Shown: positions 25,256 to 35,106, counted from the first letter of the stretch. The stretch: DNA of 64,000 nucleotides from an uncultured Pseudomonadota bacterium (GCA_902494875.1 CABUUO010000001.1:186001-250000), one strand, 5' to 3'. The notes: generated from the sequence alone by a model not told the origin. Made by a program: numbers and translations.

Positions 25256-25837
25256 TTATTCAATACAGCAGTCTACGGCCTTGCGGACAAAAGCTTTCAT
25301 TTTGGCTAAGGCTCCCTGCGGCGCCTTTTCTTCATCTGCGGACGGAGCAGCTGCAACGGCTTCATTAACCTTGGCGGTCAGTTTCTTTACGTCGTCAACA
25401 TTGTCTTCAATCCATTTGACATCATTGATGTTGAGCATATTCATATTCAGCCCCCAGAACAGACAATATAGCTCATAAGCCTGATTAAACAAATCATACG
25501 CGGCTTCCTTATGGCCGAGGCTCTGCTGTTTGGTTCCGACCTCCATCAGACGCATGGAAGAAGCCAGCAGATGTTTGGAGATGCACCATACCTCCCCTTC
25601 ATAAGACGGAATGATTTTTTGCATCAGGGTCTTGCGCTTTTCGCGAACTTCTTCAATCAGATCATAAAAAGCAGTTTTACCGGTTTTGGCGCCGGAAAAG
25701 ACCAGATGTTCTTCAATCGAAATCAGATTCATAATCGCAATGGTCAGATCCTGGTCCGAAGACAAATCTTTGGGGTTAACTTTTTTGGAGCTGTCTATTC
25801 TTTCAACAAACTCTTTTACGTTTTTGGCTTTGTTCAT
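25256..25837 (-). CDS. Unknown helical cytoplasmic protein
   Basis: The 193-residue, mostly alpha-helical protein has no signal or membrane segment. The N-terminal half contains TIAIMNLISIEEHL and REKRKTLMQKIIP, and the centre has W-C-I-S-K-H-L-L-A-S-S-M-R-L-M-E-V-G. An Ala/Pro-rich linker near 165-175 leads to a basic tail ending VDCCIE. I do not recognise a named family. It starts 4 nt after the upstream membrane-protein gene, so the two are probably one unit and may act together. Confidence 0.8.
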   Translation of the reverse strand: MNKAKNVKEFVERIDSSKKVNPKDLSSDQDLTIAIMNLISIEEHLVFSGAKTGKTAFYDLIEEVREKRKTLMQKIIPSYEGEVWCISKHLLASSMRLMEVGTKQQSLGHKEAAYDLFNQAYELYCLFWGLNMNMLNINDVKWIEDNVDDVKKLTAKVNEAVAAAPSADEEKAPQGALAKMKAFVRKAVDCCIE

Positions 25838-25841
25838 GATA

Positions 25842-26378
25842 TTACTCCATAAAATTTAACAGATCATCGGCACGGGCGCACAGCGGATTATAATAAAACC
25901 AGGTACTGATTAACGCCAATGCAGCAACCGGTACAAAAACCTTTTCAAACGGAAAGTGTGCATGACCGCCGTTTCGGGCTTTCATCCACTGATAAAATTT
26001 GGAAGAATAAATCAGAGCCAGAGCACCGACGATGACGCTGAACAGAAACGGATCAATGTAAAAAATCAAGATAGAAATCGGCTCATAGGTCATTTTGCTG
26101 ACATACATAAAACCGATCATGGCAACGGAAAGCGCAATCAGCAAAACGTCACGTCCCTTGAAATTCCAGCCCTTCTTGTCAAACCAGACAATACACCAGT
26201 ATCCAAGCAAAGCCAGAAAAGCGCCGGCCCAAACACCGACGACGCTGTCGTCAACGCCGAAATGGCGGGCTATTTCCAAAGAAGCGCCGACGGCAATGGT
26301 GCAGACAGCGCAGGCCGGATTGGCCCAGGCATTGAAACTAAAGGCGGTAACGAACATTAAAATTAATATACAAGCCAT
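25842..26378 (-). CDS. Multi-span membrane protein with a C-x-x-C motif
   Basis: The 178-residue protein begins with a signal-like hydrophobic segment, followed by NPACAVCTIAVGASLEIARHF. Four more membrane segments follow, with a loop containing NGGHAHFPFEK and a final periplasmic NPLCARADD. The CAVC pair next to the membrane could bind metal or carry redox chemistry. I recall similar NPxCAVCTIAVGAG proteins in unrelated bacteria, without an assigned function. It lies between the SulP gene and the 193-residue unknown gene on the same strand. Confidence 0.8.
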   Translation of the reverse strand: MACILILMFVTAFSFNAWANPACAVCTIAVGASLEIARHFGVDDSVVGVWAGAFLALLGYWCIVWFDKKGWNFKGRDVLLIALSVAMIGFMYVSKMTYEPISILIFYIDPFLFSVIVGALALIYSSKFYQWMKARNGGHAHFPFEKVFVPVAALALISTWFYYNPLCARADDLLNFME

Positions 26379-26444
26379 ATTAAAATCCTCTTTATTAAAA
26401 TTTTAGTTTATTATCGCCTTTCGTTTACAAAAAGCAATAAATTT

Positions 26445-28199
26445 CTAAGACTTATCAGAAACTCCGCCGGTTCCGGCTTCTTCTTCCATATTTTTCAGAT
26501 AGCGCCTGGTCATTTTCAGCGCATTTTCAAAGGTGGAAGCGGTCGAAATGCAGGAACTGTCAATTCCCTCCTCGTTCAACGCTTCGTGCAGAACGCGGCG
26601 CGGCTGTTTCTTGACATTAGAAAATATAATCTTGGTATTATATTTTTTAAGCTTTTTTACAAATTCGACAATAACATTGGCACCCGTGGCATCAACCACC
26701 GGAACATAACCCATACGCAGAATAACGACTTTCGGATGCTGGTGCGGCAGGTTCAGCTTTTTGAAAAAGTTTGAAATCTGCGAAGCAACGCCGAAAAACA
26801 GAGGACCGGAGAAACGCAGCGAGACAACGCCCTGTTGATGCAGAACTTCAGTCAAATCACGGCCGCCGCCGACATTTTCAAGCGTGGTTTCATCGGTCTC
26901 GATTTCAATCTCGCGGCTCATACGGTGCATAAATATAATGCTGGCCATAATGAAACCGACGCTGATGGCGGTGTTCAAATCGACCAAAACGGTCAAGAGC
27001 ACGGTGACAATCAAAGTATAACGATCACCGCGCGGCCCTAAAATAAGCTTATACATTTTATCAAAGCCAAGCATATTCCAGCCGATAATAATCAGAATCG
27101 AAGACAGGCAGGCCAAAGGAATGTATTTTGCCAGCGGCGACAACAAGAGCATAAACAGCAACAAAAAGACCGACTGCATCATTCCAGCAACCGGAGAATA
27201 AGCATTCGCCTTAAAGTTGGTTGCGGTGCGGGCAATGGCGCCGGTGGCGGGAACGCCGGTAAAAAACGAACAGATAATATTGGCCAGTCCCTCGCCGATC
27301 AACTCGGCATTGGAATTGTGGTTATCACCGCTCATACCGTCGACAACCGTTGCGCTTAACAGAGATTCAACGCCTGCCAGAAAAGCGATGGTCAAACCGC
27401 TCGGAACGACTTTTAGGAACAAATCCAAATCAAATTCGGGAATTTCCGGCATCGGAATAAAATGCGGAATACCGCCGAACTGACTGCCGATGGTATCAAC
27501 ATGAACTCCAAAAATGCTCAGAATCCCAACCAGAAACGTGGTCCCGACCACACTCAGCAGATACCCCGGAAGCTTGGGATATTTGGCTTTAACGTAAAAA
27601 ATGATTCCGAACGACAAAACGGCAATCAGCAGGGAAGAAAAACTAAACGTGTTCAAATTGCTCAGATAAGCGCGCCATTTAGGCAAAAATTCTGCCGGAA
27701 GATTTTCAATTTTGAGACCAAGCATATCCTTAATCTGCGTTGTAATCAGAAGCAGGCCGATACCGGCGGTAAAACCAATTACAACCGGATAAGGAATATA
27801 TTTGATATAAGTTCCGAAGCGGAGCAGACCGGCAATAATCAGTACCAGGCCGGCAACCAGCATGGTCATGGCCAGCCCCGGGTAGCCAAACTGCTGAATG
27901 ACGCCGAAAATGACGACCACAAAGGCACCGGTGGGACCTCCGATCTGATAGCGACTGCCACCTAAAAAGGCAATGAAAAACCCGGCTACGATGGCTGTAT
28001 ACAGTCCCTGGGCAGGAGTAACACCGGAAGCTATGGCCAAAGCCAGAGCCAACGGGATTGAGATGACAGCTACGGTCAATCCGGCAACGGCATCACGGCG
28101 AAACTCTTCTTTCGTATAGCCTTTTTTTAAAACTTCAAAGATTTTGGGAGCAAAATTTTTACCATAGAACGCGGTAAGACGATTGAACGACGCAAACAT
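26445..28199 (-). CDS. SulP family anion transporter with STAS domain
   Basis: The 584-residue protein has the SulP transporter core (residues ~30-420, GLTVAVISIPLALALAIASGV and QIGGPTGAFVVVI motifs). A cytoplasmic STAS domain follows (~445-555) with VVILRMGYVPVVDATGANVIVEF. Bacterial SulP proteins carry sulfate, bicarbonate, fumarate or other anions, so the substrate is not determined by sequence. No carbonic anhydrase gene is adjacent. It is upstream of the CAVC membrane protein on the same strand. Confidence 0.93.
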   Translation of the reverse strand: MFASFNRLTAFYGKNFAPKIFEVLKKGYTKEEFRRDAVAGLTVAVISIPLALALAIASGVTPAQGLYTAIVAGFFIAFLGGSRYQIGGPTGAFVVVIFGVIQQFGYPGLAMTMLVAGLVLIIAGLLRFGTYIKYIPYPVVIGFTAGIGLLLITTQIKDMLGLKIENLPAEFLPKWRAYLSNLNTFSFSSLLIAVLSFGIIFYVKAKYPKLPGYLLSVVGTTFLVGILSIFGVHVDTIGSQFGGIPHFIPMPEIPEFDLDLFLKVVPSGLTIAFLAGVESLLSATVVDGMSGDNHNSNAELIGEGLANIICSFFTGVPATGAIARTATNFKANAYSPVAGMMQSVFLLLFMLLLSPLAKYIPLACLSSILIIIGWNMLGFDKMYKLILGPRGDRYTLIVTVLLTVLVDLNTAISVGFIMASIIFMHRMSREIEIETDETTLENVGGGRDLTEVLHQQGVVSLRFSGPLFFGVASQISNFFKKLNLPHQHPKVVILRMGYVPVVDATGANVIVEFVKKLKKYNTKIIFSNVKKQPRRVLHEALNEEGIDSSCISTASTFENALKMTRRYLKNMEEEAGTGGVSDKS

Positions 28200-28304
28200 T
28201 TCTTTTTTCTTCTTTCTTGATTTTTCTATTTTATATTTTCCGGCTGTAGGAATACTACTTTCTTCTGCCGTGTCAAGGGGTTCGGCCGTATTTTTTGAAT
28301 ATTT

Positions 28305-28342
28305 TGCAAAAAAAAGCGCTTCTTTTATTGAAGCGCTTTTTC
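28305..28342 (-). terminator. Intrinsic terminator after malQ
   Basis: AAAAAGCGCTTC (28311-28322) pairs with GAAGCGCTTTTT (28330-28341) around a 7-nt loop. On the minus strand it is followed by a T run. Confidence 0.92.
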
Positions 28343-28356
28343 CGGCAGATATAAAA

Positions 28357-30984
28357 CTATATGATTTTATTTCTCCGCTGCAAAATCAGATAGGATGACA
28401 TATTCCGGCTCTGATCTTCATCCAGATGAACTATCGGAAGATTTTTCTCCCGCATTTCGCGTTTGTGTTGAGAAAAGGCTTCTTTCTGTTCCTGGTAACG
28501 GCGCTGCGTTTCTATCCTTCTGCGCTCAAGACGCTGGCGGGATCTTTCGCTGTAACGTGCCTCTATCAGATTGCTGAACTCATAATCCTGACGGTTCTTA
28601 ATGATATTGTAAATCCGCTGATAGTGTTCAAAATCAATGACGGACTCTTTTTCTTCTCCCATACGGTGAAACTGATAAAAGCGGCCTTTGCCGTTGTTTC
28701 CGTCAGGGCGGTATCCGTTAATAATGGAAGTAATTTCCAGAAACTCGGGAACCTTTTCCATATGCTCGACCGGAATGTGCATTTTTTTGCGCCAGTTGGG
28801 ATAAGCCTTGTCGCCCAAGATGCACAGCGGCGTTTCCTGTTCGGAAATGTCCAACTCCTTAATGCCCGGAATATTGCCCATTTCCTTGGTACAGAAAATA
28901 TCCGAAAAAGGAATGAGCATAACGGCAGAATTGCTTTGCCCCAGATAGTCGGCTACGGCCTGAACATATTTTTCGGGAATATAGCTGGCTTCCACCCGCG
29001 GATTGCGGCTCGGGCGGCCGCCTACCCGTTCCCAGCTTCCGGTTTCGCTCAAAGCCCAGTTCAGAGCCTCTCTCTGCGTGGCATATTGTTCAAACTTGTC
29101 ATTAGCCTGCGCTTCGTTTAAGAAACCGTATTTTCTCTTTTGATAAATTCCCTGAACGTTCCACTGCCCCATAACCGTTTCCGTATCATGCGTAGAAGTG
29201 GCGCAGACGGATGCCTGAGGATATTCGTCCGGGTGGTGCATGGCATTACTGCCATAACCGCTTTTGAAACCCCATTCGCGCTCAAAAGGCAGTACCCGGT
29301 ATGAAAGGATTCCGAAATCTTCAAGTTTTTCACGGAAACCCAAAGGCAGTTCGCCCAAATCCTCACCGATAATCATGGTTTTGTTCAGATGGCTTTCCAA
29401 AGCAACCATAGCCATCAGTTCATCAGGATTATAATAAATGAAAGTGCCTTCAAGTTCATTTTTGCCTTCAGGAATCATATAAAGGCGCTGTAGCTGCAAA
29501 ACATGGTCAATGCGGATGCAGCCCGCATATTTCATATTGGCTTCCAAAATTTTGCGATACGGCTCATATCCGGCTTCCTGAAGTTTACGGGGATTGAAAC
29601 CCAAAATGTTCCAGTTCTGGCCGCTCTGGCTCAAAATGTCCGGGGGCGCACCGGCAGAAGCGCGCAAATAGAGTTCCGGATGGCGCCAGGCTTCAAAGCC
29701 TTTGCAGGAACAACCTACGGCTGCATCCGTATAAAGACCGATGCTCATGCCCGAGTTAAGGCAGGCTTCCTGAACCTTTTGCAGCTGATGGTTAACAATC
29801 CATTGCGTATATTTGTAGTAGTTGATAGCGTCGCGGTTCTGTTCTCTGAAACGCGTTACGAATTCAGAGTTATAATCCTTATATTCCCGCGGCCATTGCT
29901 GCCAGGTCACCGGCGCCGGATCCTGCTTGGACATCAGACGGCTTAAAGCGCGAAACGTAGCATAACTTTCCAGATCATCGCCCAAATCGTCACAGAACAC
30001 GCAAAAACGCTTATATTCTTCAGTTTTTTTGTCAGAAATGAATTTGGCAAAACAACGGCTCAGAATGTCATCTACCAGCATTTGGGTCGTAGCATAGTCA
30101 ACATAGCCTTTGCGGCGGTTGCGGGTCACTTTTTCCTGAAACTCGGGGCTGTTGTAATAATCCTGAATTTCCTTGGAAGATTTAAACTCTTCGGTTGCCG
30201 TGACATCGACGTAAATGTAGTTGAAAAACTGCCTACTGTCCGGTTCATAAGGACTGGCATTTTCCGGCTGATCGTCACGCATGGCGTGCAGCGGATTGAC
30301 GCCGAGAATGCCGGCGCCGTGACGACCGAGAATATTGCCGATCTGCGCCAGATCGCTGTAATTGCCGATGCCGAGATTGTTTTCGGAAACCTGTTCATAA
30401 AGCTGAACCGGCACACCCCAGGTTTTTTTGCCTTCTTTGACACCAATGCGGTCATAGCATTTTTCCGGCGCGGATATCAGACGCGAATTCTGACTGACAG
30501 TCTTTCCGTCGCGGTTCTGATAATCAAACTCAATATTATGGTAACCAAGTTTCACCTCAAAAGGAAACCTGAATTTGTATTTGTGATATACAACACCGTC
30601 AATTTCGCGCGAGCAGCCGTCATTCCTGAGCTGCTCCAACTCGGCAACGGGCGTTTCTCCGGTATAGGTATTCTTACCGTCTTCCATCAGTTTCCAATGA
30701 ATCTTGTCCACACCTTCCGGCAACGAAATCGTTATATCGTTTACACGATTGCGCCGCATAATCGGAACATGGTGCATAATGCTCAGAAAATCTGCATCTT
30801 TGTGTTCTTTAATCAACTGATCGAGAAGGTTTTTATTATTAAAGATATTGTCTCTGTCATTCAGATCAAAATCTTTGCTTAATATTCCCATTGCTTGAAG
30901 AAGGTAGACCTTATTTTCGACACTCGTCCGCATTTCAATGCCGGACAAGTGTGCCAACCGGCATATTTGTTCATCAAGTATCAT
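28357..30984 (-). CDS. malQ: 4-alpha-glucanotransferase (amylomaltase)
   Basis: The 875-residue GH77 enzyme transfers glucan chains during glycogen or maltodextrin metabolism. The N-terminal ~200 residues form the extra domain of long bacterial MalQ proteins. The catalytic domain contains NPLHAMRDDQPENASPYEPDSR, the nucleophile in CIRIDHVLQL, the acid/base Glu in MIIGEDLGELP, and the third carboxylate in STHDTETVMGQW. The C-terminal ~70 residues are a basic, Arg/Gln-rich extension. No other glycogen genes are nearby. Confidence 0.94.
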   Translation of the reverse strand: MILDEQICRLAHLSGIEMRTSVENKVYLLQAMGILSKDFDLNDRDNIFNNKNLLDQLIKEHKDADFLSIMHHVPIMRRNRVNDITISLPEGVDKIHWKLMEDGKNTYTGETPVAELEQLRNDGCSREIDGVVYHKYKFRFPFEVKLGYHNIEFDYQNRDGKTVSQNSRLISAPEKCYDRIGVKEGKKTWGVPVQLYEQVSENNLGIGNYSDLAQIGNILGRHGAGILGVNPLHAMRDDQPENASPYEPDSRQFFNYIYVDVTATEEFKSSKEIQDYYNSPEFQEKVTRNRRKGYVDYATTQMLVDDILSRCFAKFISDKKTEEYKRFCVFCDDLGDDLESYATFRALSRLMSKQDPAPVTWQQWPREYKDYNSEFVTRFREQNRDAINYYKYTQWIVNHQLQKVQEACLNSGMSIGLYTDAAVGCSCKGFEAWRHPELYLRASAGAPPDILSQSGQNWNILGFNPRKLQEAGYEPYRKILEANMKYAGCIRIDHVLQLQRLYMIPEGKNELEGTFIYYNPDELMAMVALESHLNKTMIIGEDLGELPLGFREKLEDFGILSYRVLPFEREWGFKSGYGSNAMHHPDEYPQASVCATSTHDTETVMGQWNVQGIYQKRKYGFLNEAQANDKFEQYATQREALNWALSETGSWERVGGRPSRNPRVEASYIPEKYVQAVADYLGQSNSAVMLIPFSDIFCTKEMGNIPGIKELDISEQETPLCILGDKAYPNWRKKMHIPVEHMEKVPEFLEITSIINGYRPDGNNGKGRFYQFHRMGEEKESVIDFEHYQRIYNIIKNRQDYEFSNLIEARYSERSRQRLERRRIETQRRYQEQKEAFSQHKREMREKNLPIVHLDEDQSRNMSSYLILQRRNKII

Positions 30985-31257
30985 ATTTTCAAAAATCCAA
31001 AATAGTTATTTACAATGCCCAAAATGTACTATTCGTACGTTTTTTTGTCAATCAAAATCAGCAGACCGACGGCCGCTGCCGCGCAGCTTTCAGGTTTTGT
31101 TCCATACGGGCTTGAGTTTCCTCGCATATTTGCCTTTTTACCGCGAAAAACAAAAAACGACGCTGTGTATAAACAAGTATCTAAAATATATATTCGATTG
31201 CCTTAATTTAAAGTCTGGAGTAAACATAAGTTTGTCAAAATTTCAGTTGAGGAAAAA

Positions 31258-32319
31258 ATGGATATTTTGCTGGAAAAAGCCCAAAACGAACACGAACTTA
31301 CCAGGAAAGAACTGACGGTTCTGCTGCAACCCGAATACCCCCTGCCCGATTTGCTGTCTGCCGCAGACAAAGTCCGTAAAAAATATGTCGGCGACGAAAT
31401 ACATCTGCGCGGCTTAATCGAATTTTCCAATTTCTGCAAAAATAACTGCCTTTACTGCGGGCTGCGCCGCGACAACAAGCACATCCAACGTTACCGCATT
31501 GACATTCAGACTATTCTGGAACTGGCTTCACATGCCAAGAACATCGGTCTGAAGACCGTGGTTCTGCAATCGGGCGAAGATATGTGGTTTTCCACCGAAA
31601 AAATGGTTGAAATCATCCGCGGCATCAAAGCCATGGGGCTGGCTCTGACTTTGAGCATCGGCGAGAAAAGCCGCGAGGAATACAAAGCCTATCGCAAAGC
31701 CGGTGCCGACCGCTTCTTAATCCGCATTGAAACCACGGACAAGAAACTCTATGAAGACAATGATCCCGGAATGAGCTGGGAAAAACGCCGGCAATGTATG
31801 CTTGACCTGAAAGAGCTCGGCTTCGAGCTCGGCTCCGGCTGTCTGGTCGGACTGCCGGGACAAACACTTGAATCCCTGGCCGATGATATTTTATTCTTTA
31901 AGGAAACAAGCTGCGACATGATCGGCATCGGCCCTTTTATTCCACATCCGATGACACCGTTGAAAAATGCCGAAGGCGGAAAACTGGAGCCGGCTCTGCG
32001 CGTTATGGCCTTGACACGGCTGCTGCTTCCGGATATTAACATTCCAGCAACAACCGCCATGGAAACGCTGGCGCCTAACGGACAAACCCTGGCTCTGCAA
32101 GGCGGCGCCAACGTAATTATGCCCAACGTAACGCTGACTGCATACCGGCAGCACTATCAGTTGTATCCGGGCAAGACCACGACCGGATATACGCCGGATG
32201 AAAGCCTGAAAAAAGTCATTGCCAAAATAGAAAGCCTCGGGCGCAAAATAGGCACCGGCGCCGGACAAAGTCCCAAATGGCTGAAAGAACAGAATACGGA
32301 AAAAAAACACGATGATTGA
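31258..32319 (+). CDS. hydE: [FeFe]-hydrogenase maturation radical SAM protein HydE
   Basis: The 353-residue radical SAM protein has the cluster motif CKNNCLYCGLRRDN (Cys-x3-Cys-x2-Cys) near residues 59-72. It also has LRGLIEFSN before it, VLQSGED, LSIGE, GAD(R)FLIRIET, GSGCLVGLPGQT and IGPFIPHP, a pattern characteristic of HydE. HydE works on the small-molecule ligand precursor of the H-cluster. PylB is a related alternative, but the motif set favours HydE. Partner genes hydF, hydG and hydA are not in the window. A GAGG precedes the start. It overlaps the MATE gene by 8 nt. Confidence 0.85.
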   Translation: MDILLEKAQNEHELTRKELTVLLQPEYPLPDLLSAADKVRKKYVGDEIHLRGLIEFSNFCKNNCLYCGLRRDNKHIQRYRIDIQTILELASHAKNIGLKTVVLQSGEDMWFSTEKMVEIIRGIKAMGLALTLSIGEKSREEYKAYRKAGADRFLIRIETTDKKLYEDNDPGMSWEKRRQCMLDLKELGFELGSGCLVGLPGQTLESLADDILFFKETSCDMIGIGPFIPHPMTPLKNAEGGKLEPALRVMALTRLLLPDINIPATTAMETLAPNGQTLALQGGANVIMPNVTLTAYRQHYQLYPGKTTTGYTPDESLKKVIAKIESLGRKIGTGAGQSPKWLKEQNTEKKHDD

Positions 32320-33676
32320 ATATAACCTGATAAAGAAAGATTTGAAAGCCATCGCCAAACTGGCGCTGCCGATTACCACCGCCTTTGTCGCCATGGGCAT
32401 TATGGGGATTGTCGACACCATGATTGTCGGTAACTACAATACCGACCAACTGGCCTACATCGGGCTGGCCAATTCTATTTTTGTGGTTTTATTCACCATT
32501 CCGATCGGTTTGTTGCAGGGCGTTTTGATTAAATCCTCACAGAAATTCGGCGCCCGCAAATTCAAGTCCTGCGGAAAAATTTACAACGAAGGCAAAAAAT
32601 ATCTGATTGTCTTGTCGTTTATCTTTACGCTTATCGGCATCAACGGCCGGCTGATATTGAAACTGCTCGGACAGGACGCCGATATGGCCGCGCACGCGGG
32701 AAAGGTTTTGAGCGTGTTTGTCTTTTCCATTCCCTTTATTCTGATTTATGTCAACGCCAATTTCTTTTTACAGTCGATAAAGCGTCCGTATGTGGCCATG
32801 TATGCCATTTTGGCGGCCAACATTCTCAACATTATAATTAACCCGGTTCTGGTATACGGAAAATTCGGTTTTCCGGAACTGGGCGCCGTGGGTTCGGCTA
32901 CCTCTACGCTGATTGTCCGCATTTTTCTCGCGCTTTATATGCTCTATTATATCCGACGGATGCGTCTGAATCCCAAGCTGAACAGACGTTTCGGCCTTGA
33001 CCGCTCCTATGACACCTGGTGGAACGACAGCCGGACAACGCGGAAAATCGGCTACGGCGTGGCAATTACCACAGTCGCCACCAACGGTTCCTTTTCCGCG
33101 GTCAGCACCTTTGCCGGCTGGATGGGACAGCATACCATGGCCACCTTTGTGATTATGATCAACATCAGCACCATGGTATTTATGATCTGTTTTTCAATCT
33201 CGCAGGCCACATCCATTGTTGTTGCCAACGCTTTCGGCCGCAGGGACAAAGACGGCATTATGACCGGTGCATTGTCCGGCTTTATCATTATGATGGGGGT
33301 GTTGCTGATGCTTGAAACGCTGATTTTGAGTTTTCCCAATCAGATTTTCGGCATCTTTACCAATGACCCGACAGTTATGGTCGTTATTCACGCTCTGATA
33401 TTTTATCTGATGGCCGACGTTTTTATCGACGCTCTGCCGTTGACGGTTATGGGAACGCTGAACGGCCGCAGCGACGTCAAGATTCCCACTATTTTTCAGA
33501 TTATCTCATTTTTGGGCGTAAGAATCTCCGCCTGCTACCTTCTGGCGTTTCAATTTGAACTCGGGCTTAAAGGACTGATTATCGGCCTGGCCTGCGGCGG
33601 CGCGTCTTCCCTGCTTCTAAACGGCAGCCGGTTTGTATATCTGCGACGCCGGGACAATTTGTACGGATTAAAATAA
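32312..33676 (+). CDS. MATE family efflux transporter
   Basis: The 454-residue protein has about twelve membrane segments in two halves, typical of MATE sodium- or proton-driven exporters. The N-terminal half contains LPITTAFVAMGIMGIVDTMIVG and PIGLLQGVLIKSSQKFGA. The second half contains GWMGQHTMATFVIMINISTMVFMI. It begins inside the last codons of hydE, so the two are translationally coupled, although a functional link to hydrogenase maturation is not obvious. The substrate is unknown. Confidence 0.92.
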   Translation: MIEYNLIKKDLKAIAKLALPITTAFVAMGIMGIVDTMIVGNYNTDQLAYIGLANSIFVVLFTIPIGLLQGVLIKSSQKFGARKFKSCGKIYNEGKKYLIVLSFIFTLIGINGRLILKLLGQDADMAAHAGKVLSVFVFSIPFILIYVNANFFLQSIKRPYVAMYAILAANILNIIINPVLVYGKFGFPELGAVGSATSTLIVRIFLALYMLYYIRRMRLNPKLNRRFGLDRSYDTWWNDSRTTRKIGYGVAITTVATNGSFSAVSTFAGWMGQHTMATFVIMINISTMVFMICFSISQATSIVVANAFGRRDKDGIMTGALSGFIIMMGVLLMLETLILSFPNQIFGIFTNDPTVMVVIHALIFYLMADVFIDALPLTVMGTLNGRSDVKIPTIFQIISFLGVRISACYLLAFQFELGLKGLIIGLACGGASSLLLNGSRFVYLRRRDNLYGLK

Positions 33677-33766
33677 AGACAGGCAATCTCATAATATTAC
33701 GCTGTACACTCGGCTCTTCACGATACGGTAATGAAATTTACTTATAAAAAATTGCCGTTCATACCC

Positions 33767-33803
33767 AAAAAAAGCGGCAGTATTAAATACTGCCGCTTTT
33801 TTA
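33767..33803. terminator. Bidirectional terminator between MATE gene and fprA
   Basis: AAAAGCGGCAGTAT pairs with ATACTGCCGCTTTT, with A and T runs on both sides. It can end both convergent genes. Confidence 0.92.
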
Positions 33804-33817
33804 TTTCTTCCGCTTGT

Positions 33818-34996
33818 TCAGGCTATCATTTCCTTAACGCGTTCTTTTATTTTTTCGACCACGTCGGACTTCGGCGTATATTTTTCTTCAAACGGAGCGA
33901 CGGTTTCCCAGCCCAAAGCCTCAAACACGGCTTGAATATTATTGACGACGCCCGGTTTCCAGCCATAAGACCCAAAGGCAAAACCTTTTTTGTTTTTCGG
34001 CTGCAAACCTTTCATATAGGTCAGAAATGCGGCAACTCTCGGGAAAAGCTCGTTATTCAGGGTCGGTGAACCCACGCAGACATATTTGGCGTCAAGAAAA
34101 TCGACCATAACTTCAGACACGTCTTTGTTGCTCAGGCAGTATTTGACCACCGGAACGCCGGCATCCTGAAATACGGACATTACGGCATCGGCCAAAGTGG
34201 CAGTAGCTCCCCACATCGTATCATAAACGATTACGGCTTTGCCCTCGTCTTTGCCGCTCGCCCATTTGCCGTAAGCGGCAAGAATGGCGGAAACCTCTTT
34301 TTCGCCGGACCAGATACAACCGTGTGACGGAGCAATCATCTCAATGTCCAAACCAAGATCACCGGCAGTATTCAGGGCTTTTTCCGCCTGAGCGCCATAA
34401 GGAAACAGAATGTTGGCATAGTAGCTCTGGGCTTCACGCATAACGACATCAAACTTGGCGTCTTTTACAAACAGAGCGTCGGTGCAATAATGCTGACCGA
34501 AACCGTCGTTTGAAAGCAAAAGCTTGTCTTCCTTGACATAGGTCATCATTGAATCCGGCCAGTGCAGCATCGGGGTGGTTACAAACTCCAGACTGCGTTT
34601 GCCGATTGACAAAGAATCGCCGGTTTTGACAATTACATATTCCCAGCCGGCCGTGTCAAAATGATCTTCCAAAGCGCGTTTGCCCATGGCATTGGTTACG
34701 ATTTTGGCCTGCGGCGCCAGCTTCATGAGCGCCGGAACACTACCCGAATGGTCTTGCTCAACGTGGTTAACGACGATATAATCAATTTTGGAAAAATCAA
34801 CCAAGCTCTGAATGCGCGCCAGCTGTTCGTCCGTCAGATAATGCTTGACGCCGTCAACCAGCGTAATTTTGTCATCCATAATCAGATATGAATTATAGGT
34901 TGAGCCGTGCGGGGTCTTATATCCATGAAATTCCACAAGATTCCAGTCCTTTACGCCAACCCAGTAGACGTCTTTTTTTACTTCAACAGCATTCAT
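33818..34996 (-). CDS. fprA: FprA-type flavodiiron protein (O2/NO reductase)
   Basis: The 392-residue protein has an N-terminal metallo-beta-lactamase-like diiron domain with the ligand set H-x-E-x-D-H (NHVEQDHSGSVP), HW-P-D-S and a later PSHGCIWSG. A C-terminal flavodoxin domain follows (~255-392) with VIVYDTMWGATATLA and FGSYGWKPG. Flavodiiron proteins reduce oxygen to water, or nitric oxide to nitrous oxide, in anaerobes. It is divergent from a PerR/Fur regulator and rubrerythrin. An AAGGAG precedes the ATG. Confidence 0.95.
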   Translation of the reverse strand: MNAVEVKKDVYWVGVKDWNLVEFHGYKTPHGSTYNSYLIMDDKITLVDGVKHYLTDEQLARIQSLVDFSKIDYIVVNHVEQDHSGSVPALMKLAPQAKIVTNAMGKRALEDHFDTAGWEYVIVKTGDSLSIGKRSLEFVTTPMLHWPDSMMTYVKEDKLLLSNDGFGQHYCTDALFVKDAKFDVVMREAQSYYANILFPYGAQAEKALNTAGDLGLDIEMIAPSHGCIWSGEKEVSAILAAYGKWASGKDEGKAVIVYDTMWGATATLADAVMSVFQDAGVPVVKYCLSNKDVSEVMVDFLDAKYVCVGSPTLNNELFPRVAAFLTYMKGLQPKNKKGFAFGSYGWKPGVVNNIQAVFEALGWETVAPFEEKYTPKSDVVEKIKERVKEMIA

Positions 34997-35062
34997 CAGT
35001 GCTCTCCTTATTGTCTGAACATATTAATTTGTTGATATAAGCTTTAATATTTAAAATGTTAG

Positions 35063-35089
35063 TTGACAAGAATAAATTTAAGCTATAAA
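35063..35089 (+). promoter_or_regulatory. Candidate promoter of the PerR/Fur gene
   Basis: TTGACA (35063-35068) and TATAAA (35084-35089) are separated by 15 nt, shorter than ideal. They lie directly upstream of the Fur-like palindrome. Confidence 0.5.
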
Positions 35090-35106
35090 CAATAATGAGA
35101 ATTGTT
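35088..35106. promoter_or_regulatory. Fur/PerR-type operator
   Basis: AACAAT and ATTGTT form a perfect 6-bp inverted repeat with a 7-nt AT-rich centre, within AATAATGAGAATTGTTATT. This is close to the classical Fur-box pattern (AATGAGAAT). It overlaps the -10 region and an upstream ATG, suggesting autoregulation and control of fprA. Confidence 0.65.

Noticed and set aside
31000..31206. Possible small genes on either strand between malQ and hydE, including a 32-residue minus-strand frame and a protein-like QICEETQARM fragment
   Set aside because: The frames are short and start codons or ribosome binding sites are weak. Coding-like composition may be a decayed gene, but nothing supports a product.
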